NCBI RefSeq assembly: GCF_020524495.1
Contig: NZ_JAIVLB010000004.1
Span: 1-64,000, forward strand
DNA length: 64,000 bases
Direction of reading: 5' to 3'
DNA from: Bacillus stratosphericus
GTDB taxonomy: Bacteria > Bacillota > Bacilli > Bacillales > Bacillaceae
Position numbers and translations under genes: made by a program. The notes under the pieces were generated by a model, which saw nothing but the letters and a program-made list of their open reading frames with translations, was not told the origin of the DNA and made no database searches. Positions 25,454 through 35,491 of the stretch are shown here, piece after piece; the first letter of the stretch is position 1, and each line of letters starts with the position of its first letter.

Positions 25454-26461
25454 TTATCCACCGATGTATGACATCTCAACTTTTTTCTGATCTTTCTTTT
25501 GCTCTCTCTCGGCTGAATATTGATCATGTCTATTTGACCATAGTTTCTTTAATATGTTCGTTATATCTTCATCCTCTTCTTTTGTACGCATCATCCGTTT
25601 TAGATCAAAACCTGATGATGCAAAGAGACATGTGAACAATTCACCACGTGCAGATAGTCTTGCTCTATTACAAGTTCCACAAAAAGCATCTGAAACTGAA
25701 GAAATAATACCAATCTCTCCTGAACCATCTTCGTAAAAAAAACGATTGGCTACTTCACCTGCATATCGAGGGGGTTCAGGTTTAATAGGATATTTTGAAT
25801 GAATCAGATCAATGATCTCTTTTTTCGTCATCACGTACTCTAGGTTCCATTTATTCGTATTGCCAACATCCATAAATTCGATAAATCGCAGAATGTGTCC
25901 TTCTTTTTGAAAATAGGCTGCCATTGGTAAGATATCCTGATCATTCACACCTTTTTGGACAACCATATTTATCTTAATAGCAAGTCCAGCTTTTTTTGCA
26001 GCCTCAATCCCATCAAACACTTTTTGGATGGGAATTTGTCTTCCATTCATCTGCTTAAACCGGTCCGGATTTAATGAATCTAAACTAATAGTGACTCGCT
26101 GCAGACCTGCTTTCTTTAATTGATCAGCATATATAGGTAAAAGCGTTCCATTAGTTGTCATAGCGATGTCTTCAATACCTGGAATTTTGGCGAGCTTTTG
26201 TATTAAGATTGGCAAGTCTTTTCGTATTAAAGGTTCACCGCCTGTGATGCGTAATTTCACCACACCTAAGTCGTTTGCGAAAAGTGTAGCAAGTCGTTCG
26301 ATCTCTTCGAAGCTAAGCAATTCTTCTTTATTCAAAAAAGGATAATCTGGTCCAAAAATTTCAGCAGGCATACAGTATTTACATCTAAAGTTACAGCGAT
26401 CCGTTACCGATATTCTTAGATCGCGTAATGGTCGATGTCTTTTATCCAAATTACTGACCAT
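25454..26461 (-). CDS. moaA: GTP 3',8-cyclase MoaA (molybdenum cofactor)
   Basis: A 335-residue radical-SAM enzyme that converts GTP to the first molybdopterin intermediate with MoaC. The N-terminal [4Fe-4S] ligands are Cys23, Cys27 and Cys30 (CNFRCKYC), the C-terminal cluster motif is [18 protein letters not shown], and the protein ends in the required GG. The start at 26461 follows AGGAGG; the upstream start would overlap fdhD. It is ten bases behind fdhD, an operon that serves the neighbouring molybdoenzyme. Confidence 0.95.
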   Translation of the reverse strand: MVSNLDKRHRPLRDLRISVTDRCNFRCKYCMPAEIFGPDYPFLNKEELLSFEEIERLATLFANDLGVVKLRITGGEPLIRKDLPILIQKLAKIPGIEDIAMTTNGTLLPIYADQLKKAGLQRVTISLDSLNPDRFKQMNGRQIPIQKVFDGIEAAKKAGLAIKINMVVQKGVNDQDILPMAAYFQKEGHILRFIEFMDVGNTNKWNLEYVMTKKEIIDLIHSKYPIKPEPPRYAGEVANRFFYEDGSGEIGIISSVSDAFCGTCNRARLSARGELFTCLFASSGFDLKRMMRTKEEDEDITNILKKLWSNRHDQYSAEREQKKDQKKVEMSYIGG

Positions 26462-26471
26462 CCTTTGCCTC

Positions 26472-27260
26472 CTATTCTGTAATACGCTGGTGATGGGTAT
26501 AGATATTAAAAGATTCCCCTCTGACGAATCCAACTGTTGTGATATTTAATTCTTCTGCCATTTTAAGCGCTAGCTCAGTAGGTGCTGATTTTGACATCAC
26601 GATAGATACTCCTAATTTTGCTGCCTTCAATAGAACTTCCGACGATATCCGGCCGCTAAACACTAGGATTTTATTTCTCAGTGGGATTCGGTTAAGTAAA
26701 CAATATCCATAGATTTTATCTAAAGCATTATGTCTTCCTATATCAGTTCTAGTGATGAGTAGTTTCTCTGTGTCACACAGTCCAGCATTGTGGACACCAC
26801 CAGTATGTTGAAATAATTGGCTTTCGGCTTGTAAACATTTCATTAAGTGAATACAGGTTTCCGCAGACATATTGATTTGATCAATCGCTGTTTTTGCCGT
26901 CTTCACATCTTGGAGAAAATAAAAGTGCCTCCCCTTCCCGCAGCAAGATCCAATCACTCGTTTTGTAAAGTCTGATGAATGAAAACGCCTTGATTGAATT
27001 AAATCAACATATGCAAATCCCATACTTTCATCTATTGTAAACCTTTTAATCTCATTTTCAAATCGAATGACTCCTTCTGAAGCTAAAAAGCCGATAACCA
27101 ATTCTTTCAAATGCTCTGGTGAACAAACGAGTGTCACAAACTCTTCTCCATTCACCATCACAGTTAAAGGCAATTCTTCTACAACTTCATCTGTTTTGCA
27201 GGTAAATTGGCCTCCACGATATTGGTGTATGACTCGTTTCTTTTTAACAGAAGGATTCAA
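26472..27260 (-). CDS. fdhD: Formate dehydrogenase sulfurtransferase FdhD
   Basis: A 262-residue FdhD/NarQ family protein. It passes sulfur from a cysteine desulfurase to the molybdenum cofactor of formate dehydrogenase-type enzymes. Family motifs visible: GFLASEG, the cysteine loop GSCCGKG (around residue 110), the TGGVHNAGL strand, [12 protein letters not shown] and [13 protein letters not shown]. It forms an operon with moaA, divergent from the transporter remnant and the oxidoreductase. Confidence 0.95.
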   Translation of the reverse strand: MNPSVKKKRVIHQYRGGQFTCKTDEVVEELPLTVMVNGEEFVTLVCSPEHLKELVIGFLASEGVIRFENEIKRFTIDESMGFAYVDLIQSRRFHSSDFTKRVIGSCCGKGRHFYFLQDVKTAKTAIDQINMSAETCIHLMKCLQAESQLFQHTGGVHNAGLCDTEKLLITRTDIGRHNALDKIYGYCLLNRIPLRNKILVFSGRISSEVLLKAAKLGVSIVMSKSAPTELALKMAEELNITTVGFVRGESFNIYTHHQRITE

Positions 27261-27394
27261 TGGATGATCTTCCTTTCAACACAAATTTAGTTATATGATC
27301 CAACCGAATTGTGATATTATTTTAAAAAGTCATAAAAATGTAACATATTTCTATCTTATCAAACTTTTTGATTGCTTTATACGGGGGAAACACA

Positions 27395-27775
27395 ATGAAC
27401 AAATCAAAAAATCGTTGGCTTATTGCTACAAGTGCTGTGGGAATTCATTTATCTATTGGATCTGTTTATGCATGGAGTGTTTTTACGAACCCTTTACATC
27501 AAACATTTCAGTGGTCATTAACAGAAATAAGCCTTACTTTCAGCATTGCCATTTTATTTTTAGGTTTATCTGCGGCTTTCATGGGACATTTCGTTGAGAA
27601 ATATGGTCCAAGAGCATCGGGGTTCTTCTCAGCTTTTTTCTTCGGTATCGGAATGACTGGGTCAGTGTTCGCTGTCTACCTGTCTTCACTACCTCTCCTC
27701 TATTTATTTTATGGTGTACTCGCTGGAATAGGATTAGGTGTAGGATAGACTTCCTCCGTCTCTGCCCGTCCTTAA
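27395..27775 (+). pseudogene. OFA-type (oxalate/formate antiporter) MFS gene, truncated
   Basis: Intact start (ATG 27395 after GGGGGAAACACA) and the first 117 residues of an OFA major facilitator: SIGSVYAWSVFTNPL, FSIAILFLGLSAAFMGHFVEKYGPR and a third to fourth helix ending GIGLGVG. A TAG at 27746-27748 then interrupts, at the place where relatives read a tyrosine-like residue. About ten more codons resemble the family before another stop, and the remaining ~280 residues are missing. Four helices cannot transport. It was probably the formate carrier for the adjacent enzyme. Confidence 0.8.
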
Positions 27776-27857
27776 TTTGAATTTGACAGAATCACAATCT
27801 AAAGATAATTTTTAGATATGAAAACGCTTTACAAAGTAATAGGAGGGTGATGATATC

Positions 27858-30206
27858 ATGGGGAAAACAAAACATAAGGGGCCTATTAAACTCAACAAAA
27901 AACCCTCACCAAAGCTATGGGCCTCTGTTGCTCCTATGGGTCTCGGAAAAGTAAAACCTAAACATATCCGAGATACAATGAAGGTGGCATGGGAAAACAA
28001 AGATAACCTTCCCTATGCGTACCGTATATTAACACAGGGCGTTTGCGACGGCTGCGCCCTTGGTGTATCAGGTTTATACGATCAGACACTCGCAGGACCC
28101 CATATATGCACGACAAGGCTAAATGTACTTCGCCTTAACACAATGCCAGCTATTGAACCAAAATGGTTCGAAAATATTCATCAGCTAAAACAAATGGATA
28201 GCACCTCTCTTCGTAAACTTGGGCGTATTCCTTATCCACTGATCCGAGAAAATGGTGAAAATGCCTTTACACGTATTTCTTGGGATGAAGCATTAGATCG
28301 AATCGCAGCTAAAATCAAATCAATTGATAAACAACAGCTCGCTTTCTACTTAACGGCTAGAGGGATCACAAATGAAGTGTATTATACTGCTGCGAAGGCT
28401 GCACGTTTTATGGGAACAAATCATATCGATAATGCTTCTCGTATTTGCCATTCACCAAGCAAAACCGGTCTGAAACGTTCTCTTGGCATAGGTGCTTCTA
28501 GCTGCAATTACAGTGATTGGATCGGAACGGATGTATTGATTTTTTGGGGCTCTGTCGCAGCAAATAATCAGCCTGTTTCCACAAAATATATGTACGCCGC
28601 AAAAAAGAAAGGAACGAAAATTATTGTCATCAACCCATATAAAGAGCCTGCTATGGAAAAGTACTGGGTTCCTTCTATTCCAGAAAGTGCTTTATTCGGC
28701 ACAAAAATAGCTGATGATTTTTACCAAGTCAATATAGGCGGCGATATTGCGTTTATGAATGGCGTCATCAAACATTGGTTTGACATGGAGAAGCATGCTC
28801 CTCATTCCGCTCTTGACCATGAATTTATTCAAGCACATACAACCGGCATAAAGGATTTAAAGCAACATGTAGCACAGTTGAAGTGGGAGGATCTAAAAGC
28901 ATCGTCAGGCTTGTCAAAAGAAAGAATGAAGGATTTTGCAGTGCTCCTTGCCAATGCCAATTCAGGCGTTTTTATTTGGAGCATGGGTCTCACCCAGCAT
29001 CGTTTTGCAACTGATAATATATCACAAGTGGCAAACCTTGCGATGTTACGTGGGTTTATTGGAAGAAAACATTGTGGCGTTATGCCGATTCGTGGACACA
29101 GTGGTGTACAGGGCTCAGGCGAAATGGGTGCCGATCCATTTGTTTTGCCAGGCAGTGATTTTGATGAAGAGAATATTGAAAGAATCGAGAACATATGGGA
29201 ATTTGACATTCCGAAATGGCATGGTGACACCATTGGTCAATCATTTGAAAAGATGGCTCTTCCAAAAGAACATCCGCAGAAGCTCAAAATGCTGTTCACT
29301 AGCGGTGGAAACTTTTTAGAAACGATGCCTAATCCAGAAGCAATCGAAAAAGCATTATCTGAACTTGAACTCCGGGTCCATCAAGATATTATCTTGAATA
29401 CCTCTACACTGGTAGAAGCAGAAGAGACGGTAATTGTTCTGCCTGCTATGACAAGATATGAACAACCAGGGGGAGGTACATCAACAAGTACGGAACGCAT
29501 GGTATATTTCAGTCCAGAAATTGATGGTCCACGTATTGAAGAATCTAGAGCTGAATGGGACATTTATATTGACCTTGCAAAAAGGGTCCGTCCAAAAGAT
29601 GCTGAGCTGATTCATTTTGAAAATGCTGAAGAAATTCGCCGTGAGATTGCCATCGCGAATCGAAACTATGATGGAATACAGCATTTGCATCATAAAGGGG
29701 ACGTTTTTCAATGGGGAGGGGCATGGTTATGCGAAGATGGGATTTGTCCAACACCGGATGGCAAGGGCCACCTTCTGCCTGCTCAGCTGCCTCATTACCG
29801 AAAAACTGAGGGACATTTCAATATCACGACAAGACGAGGTAAACAATTTAACTCCATGATATACAGTGAAAAGGATGCCTTTAATGGCGGAAAACGGCAT
29901 TCTATCTTGATGAATAAAGAAGATGCAAAAGAGCTTTACGTCCAAGAAGGTGATCCAGTTGTCCTTTTTAATCAATATGGGTCCTATCAAGGAGTTGCTC
30001 AATTCGGGGAGTTGAAACGTGGCAATATCGCTGTTTATTGGCCCGAAGGAAACGTTTTAATTCCTAAAGGTGTTTATGAGAGCTATTCACAGATTCCAGA
30101 ATATAATACGGCTGCGATATTAGAAAAAGCCGAAACCTTTCATGCGAGAAAGGATCAGCACTACGTGGAGAAACGAATCGATGAGTTAGAAACTACCTTA
30201 AATTGA
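27858..30206 (+). CDS. FdhF/YdeP-family molybdopterin oxidoreductase
   Basis: A 782-residue bis-molybdopterin oxidoreductase of the formate dehydrogenase H-like FdhF/YdeP family. Near the N-terminus Cys63, Cys66 and Cys84 (CDGCALG...PHIC) could bind an iron-sulfur cluster. The cofactor-binding domains follow: FYLTARGITNE, FWGSVAANNQPVS, RGHSGVQGSGEMG and, in the C-terminal domain, FNITTRRGKQFNS. An AGGAGGGTGATGATATC ribosome site precedes ATG. With fdhD and moaA divergent next to it, it is most likely a formate- or related acid-stress enzyme; its substrate is not proven. Confidence 0.85.
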   Translation: MGKTKHKGPIKLNKKPSPKLWASVAPMGLGKVKPKHIRDTMKVAWENKDNLPYAYRILTQGVCDGCALGVSGLYDQTLAGPHICTTRLNVLRLNTMPAIEPKWFENIHQLKQMDSTSLRKLGRIPYPLIRENGENAFTRISWDEALDRIAAKIKSIDKQQLAFYLTARGITNEVYYTAAKAARFMGTNHIDNASRICHSPSKTGLKRSLGIGASSCNYSDWIGTDVLIFWGSVAANNQPVSTKYMYAAKKKGTKIIVINPYKEPAMEKYWVPSIPESALFGTKIADDFYQVNIGGDIAFMNGVIKHWFDMEKHAPHSALDHEFIQAHTTGIKDLKQHVAQLKWEDLKASSGLSKERMKDFAVLLANANSGVFIWSMGLTQHRFATDNISQVANLAMLRGFIGRKHCGVMPIRGHSGVQGSGEMGADPFVLPGSDFDEENIERIENIWEFDIPKWHGDTIGQSFEKMALPKEHPQKLKMLFTSGGNFLETMPNPEAIEKALSELELRVHQDIILNTSTLVEAEETVIVLPAMTRYEQPGGGTSTSTERMVYFSPEIDGPRIEESRAEWDIYIDLAKRVRPKDAELIHFENAEEIRREIAIANRNYDGIQHLHHKGDVFQWGGAWLCEDGICPTPDGKGHLLPAQLPHYRKTEGHFNITTRRGKQFNSMIYSEKDAFNGGKRHSILMNKEDAKELYVQEGDPVVLFNQYGSYQGVAQFGELKRGNIAVYWPEGNVLIPKGVYESYSQIPEYNTAAILEKAETFHARKDQHYVEKRIDELETTLN

Positions 30207-30212
30207 TTTTTG

Positions 30213-30247
30213 ATCAAAAACAGCTGGGGTTGCTTTCCCCAGCTTCC
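30213..30247. terminator. Bidirectional terminator fdhF-like/ywmD
   Basis: AGCTGGGG (30222-30229) pairs with CCCCAGCT (30237-30244). The minus-strand reading ends in G followed by five T; the plus-strand tail is weaker. Confidence 0.8.
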
Positions 30248-30256
30248 TTTCGCATC

Positions 30257-30931
30257 TTACTGACCCAAAGCGCTCGCTTCTTGTTGAAGAATGTGGTTCA
30301 ATTCTTCTTCATTTACTGCTTGTTGGTATTGCCCACCACCAGCTTTTGCAACAGATTTTAGGCTTTTTGCTTCTTTTTCATTCACATCGAAGCCAATGAT
30401 ATTGACGATCGTATCAATCCTGGCTTCATGTAATTCCTTTGCTGCTTGTGAAGGACTGCCACCACATGTTTCTTCACCATCGCTGACAACATATACAATA
30501 TTTTTCCCTTCAGCTTGGTTATCTTCAAAATCTTGTTTCGTATCGGTTAATGCTTTTGCAAGTGGTGTCCAGCCTGTTGGTCCATACACTTTCAGTGCTT
30601 GTTGAAAAGCTGCTTCTTCATATGGTCCAAATCCATAAACTGCTTCAGAACTTGCACAAGAAACGGCTTTTCCTGCATTCTTATTGGTTCCTTCGTGGCC
30701 AAAAACTCGAAGCATGACTTGGGTATCTTCTGATAAAATACTCGCAAAGCTTTGAATCGAACGTTTTGCGATATCAACTTTCTTTTCACCTTCAATTGAT
30801 TGTGCCATGCTGCCGCTTAAATCTAGTAATATGACCACATGAGCAGGCTCCTTTTTCGTCACAGCATGAGCAGGTGAAGAAAGAAGCAAGACCAGACTAG
30901 CTAAAATGGTTAATATGATATTTCTTTTCAT
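30257..30931 (-). CDS. ywmD: Secreted VWA-domain protein YwmD
   Basis: A 224-residue protein with a Sec signal peptide (cleavage near SSPAHA, residue 23) and a von Willebrand factor A domain. The metal-ion-dependent adhesion site shows LLDLSGSM near residue 35 and the second loop WTPLAKAL. It is paralogous to the gene directly upstream: both share the FGHEG/FGSEG, GWTP and DGEETCGG segments. Function unknown, probably wall-associated or extracellular. Assignment of C versus D follows gene order toward spoIID. Confidence 0.75.
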   Translation of the reverse strand: MKRNIILTILASLVLLLSSPAHAVTKKEPAHVVILLDLSGSMAQSIEGEKKVDIAKRSIQSFASILSEDTQVMLRVFGHEGTNKNAGKAVSCASSEAVYGFGPYEEAAFQQALKVYGPTGWTPLAKALTDTKQDFEDNQAEGKNIVYVVSDGEETCGGSPSQAAKELHEARIDTIVNIIGFDVNEKEAKSLKSVAKAGGGQYQQAVNEEELNHILQQEASALGQ

Positions 30932-31012
30932 AAATGAAAGCCTCCCTTTTTTACTTTTGTACAGAAAAGAGAAACGAAAGCATACTCAATCGTTTCTCTT
31001 TTCTTCAGCAAG

Positions 31013-31711
31013 TTATTCGTGTAGTTTTAATGATTCTGCCGTAAAGATAGAACCCATCTCTTTACGAGTGCTTGCTTGGTAGTAATGACCTTTACCAGCT
31101 TTAGCGACTTGCTTTAATTGGCCTTCGTAGCCTTCGTTAAAGTCTAATCCAATGACATTGACAACAGTATGGCCTTTTGATTGATGCAATTCTTTTGCTA
31201 CTTTTACTGGATCTCCGCCACAAGTTTCTTCACCATCAGTAATTAAGTACACAATGTGTTTCGTTCCTTTATGAAGCTGTTTATCCGATTGCTTCGCACT
31301 TTCAAGAGCACGAGCAATTGGTGTCCAGCCATTTGGTCCAAATCCGTTTAAAGAGTTTTCAAACCTTTGCTTTTCGTAAGGCTGTATGTCGTATACCCCT
31401 CTAATGACGTCACATGAGTGAGCTTTACCTGAATTTTTGTTGTTTCCTTCAGAACCAAACAAGCTCATACGAATTTTAGCGTTTTTCGGAAGCGACTGTG
31501 CAAATTTAAATACCTCTTGTTTTGCTAGATCAAATTTGCGCTCTCCATCTACTTTTCTTACCATGCTTCCACTTGCATCAAGTAAGATTGTGACTCTTAC
31601 ATCTTTCTTATGTTTTTTGGCTGTTGATGCTTCTGCAAATACTGGTGAAGAGATTGACATTGATACTGTCAATACTGTTAAGGCTACGAGTGTCAATACT
31701 TTTTTTAACAT
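31013..31711 (-). CDS. ywmC: Secreted VWA-domain protein YwmC
   Basis: A 232-residue protein with a signal peptide (hydrophobic 4-20, probable cleavage after VFAEA) and one von Willebrand A domain. The MIDAS motif is LLDASGSM near residue 45, then LFGSEGNNKNSGKA, GWTPIARAL and LITDGEETCGG. The protein is basic, as expected of a wall-bound product. It lies first in a tandem pair with ywmD, 80 bases apart. Ligand and role are unknown. Confidence 0.78.
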   Translation of the reverse strand: MLKKVLTLVALTVLTVSMSISSPVFAEASTAKKHKKDVRVTILLDASGSMVRKVDGERKFDLAKQEVFKFAQSLPKNAKIRMSLFGSEGNNKNSGKAHSCDVIRGVYDIQPYEKQRFENSLNGFGPNGWTPIARALESAKQSDKQLHKGTKHIVYLITDGEETCGGDPVKVAKELHQSKGHTVVNVIGLDFNEGYEGQLKQVAKAGKGHYYQASTRKEMGSIFTAESLKLHE

Positions 31712-31863
31712 ACTTTTCCTTCCTCCTTATGTATTTGTTTGAAACATCTTAATCGTAAGATATTCTTTCTTGGAATGGTATAGGACTCGATATCCCTTTT
31801 TCTCTTTTATCAAAAACACTAAAATTCTGTCAGATGTCTAGATATTTTCACCTAATGCTTCAT

Positions 31864-31977
31864 TTATCTCCTCGTTTTCTCTTTCTTTCGAGGGACTTTG
31901 TATCGGCCATCAGTTCTTGTCGGGACATAAATGTTGAAGATTTCCTGACCTGCGCCTTTAGTCGCAATTTGACACAT
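31864..31977 (-). CDS. Possible 37-aa basic protein
   Basis: A 38-codon ORF (ATG 31977, stop 31864) in the otherwise empty 325-base space between ywmC and spoIID. AGAGG lies about ten bases before the ATG. It reads MCQIATKGAGQEIFN with a strongly basic end (VPRKKEKTRR). Composition is coding-like, but I recognise no family. It lies behind the spoIID terminator, so it would need its own promoter. Confidence 0.35.
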   Translation of the reverse strand: MCQIATKGAGQEIFNIYVPTRTDGRYKVPRKKEKTRR

Positions 31978-32000
31978 TCTGTTCAAACCTCTTTGAACAT

Positions 32001-32031
32001 ATAAAAAGATACCCCGTTTTTGAGGCATCTT
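32001..32031 (-). terminator. Terminator of spoIID
   Basis: AAGATGCC (32031-32024) pairs with GGTATCTT (32013-32006, one mismatch), followed by T-rich sequence on the minus strand, six bases past the stop. Confidence 0.75.
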
Positions 32032-32036
32032 AGCTT

Positions 32037-33062
32037 TTATTTCTTCGCCATATACGTGTTGAGAAAACGATCGGCTGATTCAATTTGAATGCCTGTATAA
32101 TAGTGTTTGACAATGTCTTCTACTTTTTTGCCTGACTGCGCCATAAAATGTGCACCATACTGGCTCATCCCTACACCATGGCCATAGCCTCTTGTCGTGA
32201 TGACAATTTGCTGGCCCTTTCGTTCCCACGTAAAGTCCGCAGAGTGAAGTCCTAATGATTCCCGAATGTCTCTTCCTGTAAGTGTTTTACCATTTATCAC
32301 AACTTTAGCGACTTGATTTCCTGGTGTCCGTTCTACAATCTCTCCAACCTGTTGCTGCTGGCTGAGGTTCACACCTAGTTTTTGTTGAAATTCACTGATC
32401 GGAATGGTTTTTGTGTTTTGAAATTTTGGTGATTTGGCATCCCATTTACTGGAGACACTTTTCAAATAAGGAATTTCGTTTTTCCAATAAGCTTCTGCAT
32501 TTTCCGTTTTCCCGTTACTTGTTGAAAAGAAAGAGGCATCAATTGGTTTTTCGTCATATGTCAGTACTTTCCCTTGTGTGCTGGCAACGGCTTCGGTGAT
32601 TTTTTTTAATTTCCAATTATACGCTTTCCCCCAAATTTTCTTGAGTTCCTTCTTGTTTTTATAGACTTGGAACATTTGTGTATCATCCACAAGAGAGCCT
32701 TTGGGTGATTTTACGGTCTTATCAATGATCATTTGTCTGACGATATACGTTCTAGCGGCGAGTGCCTGTGCCTTGAGCGCCTCCAGTTCAAAATCAGCTG
32801 GCATTTCAGAAGCTACTACACCGATCACATACTCTTCTAACGGGATGTTTTCTACTTGCTGATGAGCTGAACGATAGACAGGAATGGAGACCGGTGATTG
32901 CTTCATTTTGACTGAACCTTTCACTTCTTTTTTAACTGATGGTTCTACTGCTACGTGTTGATTGGCTTCCGATTTTCCTTGAAACGTAGGCAACACGAGT
33001 AAGGTTGGAATCATTAAAATGATGATACATATCCCTGCTATTGTCCATATCATTGATTTCAT
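32037..33062 (-). CDS. spoIID: Stage II sporulation lytic transglycosylase SpoIID
   Basis: A 341-residue mother-cell membrane enzyme that trims septal peptidoglycan during engulfment with SpoIIM and SpoIIP. An N-terminal TM anchor (5-25) precedes the SpoIID/LytB domain. The catalytic glutamate lies in VVASEMPADFELEALKAQALAARTY near residue 88, and the TRGYGHGVGMSQYGA motif lies near 290. Length matches B. subtilis. It follows murAA in the same direction, 230 bases apart, consistent with its own SigE promoter. Confidence 0.95.
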   Translation of the reverse strand: MKSMIWTIAGICIIILMIPTLLVLPTFQGKSEANQHVAVEPSVKKEVKGSVKMKQSPVSIPVYRSAHQQVENIPLEEYVIGVVASEMPADFELEALKAQALAARTYIVRQMIIDKTVKSPKGSLVDDTQMFQVYKNKKELKKIWGKAYNWKLKKITEAVASTQGKVLTYDEKPIDASFFSTSNGKTENAEAYWKNEIPYLKSVSSKWDAKSPKFQNTKTIPISEFQQKLGVNLSQQQQVGEIVERTPGNQVAKVVINGKTLTGRDIRESLGLHSADFTWERKGQQIVITTRGYGHGVGMSQYGAHFMAQSGKKVEDIVKHYYTGIQIESADRFLNTYMAKK

Positions 33063-33249
33063 ATTTGGCTGCCCCCATTTGTCATTGAATCTCTTTTATC
33101 CTATGGGCAAGCACAAGCCAATATGACAGCTTCTTTCAATTATTGGACAAGTTTTTTGATGATATCATGCTGTTCGTCTTTATGAATAAAATTTAAAATG
33201 ATTGGATACACTAATAATAAGCTTTGAAAATGAGGCATTCTATGATTCT

Positions 33250-33286
33250 AAAAAAAAATCAGCATGCCGCAATGGACACACTGATT
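33250..33286 (-). terminator. Terminator of murAA
   Basis: AATCAG (33286-33281) pairs with CTGATT (33262-33257), partly extended inward, followed by eight T on the minus strand. Confidence 0.7.
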
Positions 33287-33292
33287 CCTGTT

Positions 33293-34600
33293 TTATGCAT
33301 TCAGATCTGACACAACTTGTTCTTGTGTCACATCTACTGCTTCATCATTCACTCTTTCAATATTTGCACCGATTGCTGCAAGTTTTTGATGGAAGTTCAC
33401 ATATCCTCGGTCAATATGCTTCAATTCGGTGACACGTGTATGACCTTCTGCCACTAATCCAGCAAGTACAAGTGCTGCTCCTGCTCTTAAGTCAGTAGCT
33501 GCCACTTCAGCTCCTTGAAGCTGAACCGACCCATTAATAATGACAGAGCGACCCTCAATTTTAATATCGCCATTCATTCGGCGGAATTCTTCAGCATGCA
33601 TAAAACGGTTTTCAAATACCGTTTCTGTAATCATGCTTGTTCCGTTGGCACAAAGCAATAGCGCCATCATCTGAGATTGCATATCCGTTGGGAAACCAGG
33701 ATGAGGCATTGTTTTTAGGTCAATTGGTTTGAGCTCAGATGGTCCAATGACTCTTAAACCTTCTTCTTCTTCAATGATTTTAATACCCATTTCTTCCATT
33801 TTTGCAATAAGTGAAGTCAGATGTTCTGGTACTGCGCCTTTTACAAGGACATTTCCTTCTGTAATGGCTGCTGCCACCATGAAAGTACCCGCTTCAATTC
33901 TGTCAGGGATGATGTTGTGTTTTGCACCATGAAGTGTTTTCACACCTTCAATTTTGATTGTACCAGTACCAGCCCCACGAATTTTACCGCCCATGGCATT
34001 AATGTAGTTTGCCAAATCAACAATCTCAGGTTCTTTTGCTACGTTTTCTAAAATCGTTGTTCCTTCAGCTAATGCTGCTGCCATAATAATGTTTTCAGTT
34101 GCACCTACACTTGGGAAATCCAAATAGATTTTCGCACCTTTTAAACGGCCTTTTACTTCAGCCTCGATGAAACCATTACCTACTTGAATTTTAGCTCCCA
34201 TTGCTTCGAAGCCTTTCAAATGCTGATCAATTGGTCTTGAACCAATCGCACAGCCTCCAGGTAATGCAACTCTTGCATGACCTGTTCTAGCTAAAAGTGG
34301 TCCCATGACAAGCACAGATGCTCGCATTTTACGGACATACTCAAACGGAGCCTCAGTTTTTAGTGCATGAGATGCATCTACTGATACTTCGTTATTTTCA
34401 AAATGTACTTCTGCTCCTAAATGACGTAACACTTCATTGATTGTATATACATCGGAGAGCGTAGGCACATCACAAATTACGCTTTTTTCTGTACTTGCTA
34501 ACAAAGATGCAGCGATAACTGGTAAAACGGCATTTTTTGCACCTTCTACTTTAACTGTGCCGTTTAACCTTTGACCGCCGCGGACGATGATTTTTTCCAA
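33293..34600 (-). CDS. murAA: UDP-GlcNAc 1-carboxyvinyltransferase MurAA
   Basis: A 435-residue EPSP-synthase-fold enzyme that adds enolpyruvate to UDP-GlcNAc, the first committed step of peptidoglycan synthesis. The catalytic, fosfomycin-reactive cysteine is Cys117 (GGCAIGSRP). Both repeat domains and the FPTDMQSQ substrate loop are complete. It is the essential MurA in B. subtilis and lies between ywmB and spoIID here as there. A second copy, murAB, sits at 60692. Confidence 0.97.
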   Translation of the reverse strand: MEKIIVRGGQRLNGTVKVEGAKNAVLPVIAASLLASTEKSVICDVPTLSDVYTINEVLRHLGAEVHFENNEVSVDASHALKTEAPFEYVRKMRASVLVMGPLLARTGHARVALPGGCAIGSRPIDQHLKGFEAMGAKIQVGNGFIEAEVKGRLKGAKIYLDFPSVGATENIIMAAALAEGTTILENVAKEPEIVDLANYINAMGGKIRGAGTGTIKIEGVKTLHGAKHNIIPDRIEAGTFMVAAAITEGNVLVKGAVPEHLTSLIAKMEEMGIKIIEEEEGLRVIGPSELKPIDLKTMPHPGFPTDMQSQMMALLLCANGTSMITETVFENRFMHAEEFRRMNGDIKIEGRSVIINGSVQLQGAEVAATDLRAGAALVLAGLVAEGHTRVTELKHIDRGYVNFHQKLAAIGANIERVNDEAVDVTQEQVVSDLNA

Positions 34601-34632
34601 GGTCTTCCCCTCCGCGTCCCAAATTCTCTATA

Positions 34633-35367
34633 TTAATATTCAGTCGTTACAATTGGTGTGCCAACCGTAATCGTATGTTTTTCGTTCATTTCCGAACTTC
34701 TGATGGCAATTTGAACATTCATTTTATCATTTGAAGTCATAATGAACTGTTCCCACTTATCTGTATAAGCGGAAAGCGATACAAAATTAGACTCAACGAG
34801 GTACTCAACTGGTTTTGCTTGAAATTCATTTGCTAACATTTCAGCTTTTTTTTGCAAAACAACATCCATCATACCATTTACATGACCATCGAGACAAGTA
34901 AAAATCATAATTTTTTCTTGTAATATGCTTTTTGCATGACGAACGAACTGATCATATGTATGCTCCCAGGTATTCAGTGGGCGAGCACCTTTTTGCTCAT
35001 ATAATATGTACGACTTTGGGTTGGATTTTGTGTCGGTCTTCACGAATAAAATTTTCGAAGATGTATCATTTTTTTCATCTTTGTATATTCCTGTGACTTT
35101 GGTGACATGTTCCTCTTTTTTTTCGATCCACTTATACTGTCGTAGGTCGTCTTTCAAACGTTTCACTTTTTTAGAAAATTGTTCGGTTGAAAAGTCTACA
35201 TTTGTTTTGGCATAAAGGGTCCATCCATCTACTTCTACTTGATGCCTTTTTAGACCTTCCGCCATTTGAACGAGTGGTGATGCTTCTTCCCCACGAACAC
35301 CTTGAATCATCAGAACAAAAAAAAGAATAAACGCAAATAATGGCAAACCTTTCAAATACTTTCTCAC
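34633..35367 (-). CDS. ywmB: YwmB family protein (DUF1779)
   Basis: A 244-residue protein with a signal peptide or N-terminal anchor (hydrophobic residues 8-25), then an alpha/beta domain of the YwmB/TATA-binding-like fold. No catalytic motif is visible. It lies 33 bases upstream of murAA and is probably co-transcribed with it. Function is unknown; context suggests the cell envelope. Confidence 0.85.
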   Translation of the reverse strand: MRKYLKGLPLFAFILFFVLMIQGVRGEEASPLVQMAEGLKRHQVEVDGWTLYAKTNVDFSTEQFSKKVKRLKDDLRQYKWIEKKEEHVTKVTGIYKDEKNDTSSKILFVKTDTKSNPKSYILYEQKGARPLNTWEHTYDQFVRHAKSILQEKIMIFTCLDGHVNGMMDVVLQKKAEMLANEFQAKPVEYLVESNFVSLSAYTDKWEQFIMTSNDKMNVQIAIRSSEMNEKHTITVGTPIVTTEY

Positions 35368-35491
35368 TTGTCATTCCCCCTTGCTACCAGTGTTGCCATA
35401 AGGAGATAAATGCATACGTGAAAAAGGTCAATGACCATACTTTTGACACTTCTTTTTACGTTCCCGCAAAAGGCTGTGACCAAACCTTATG

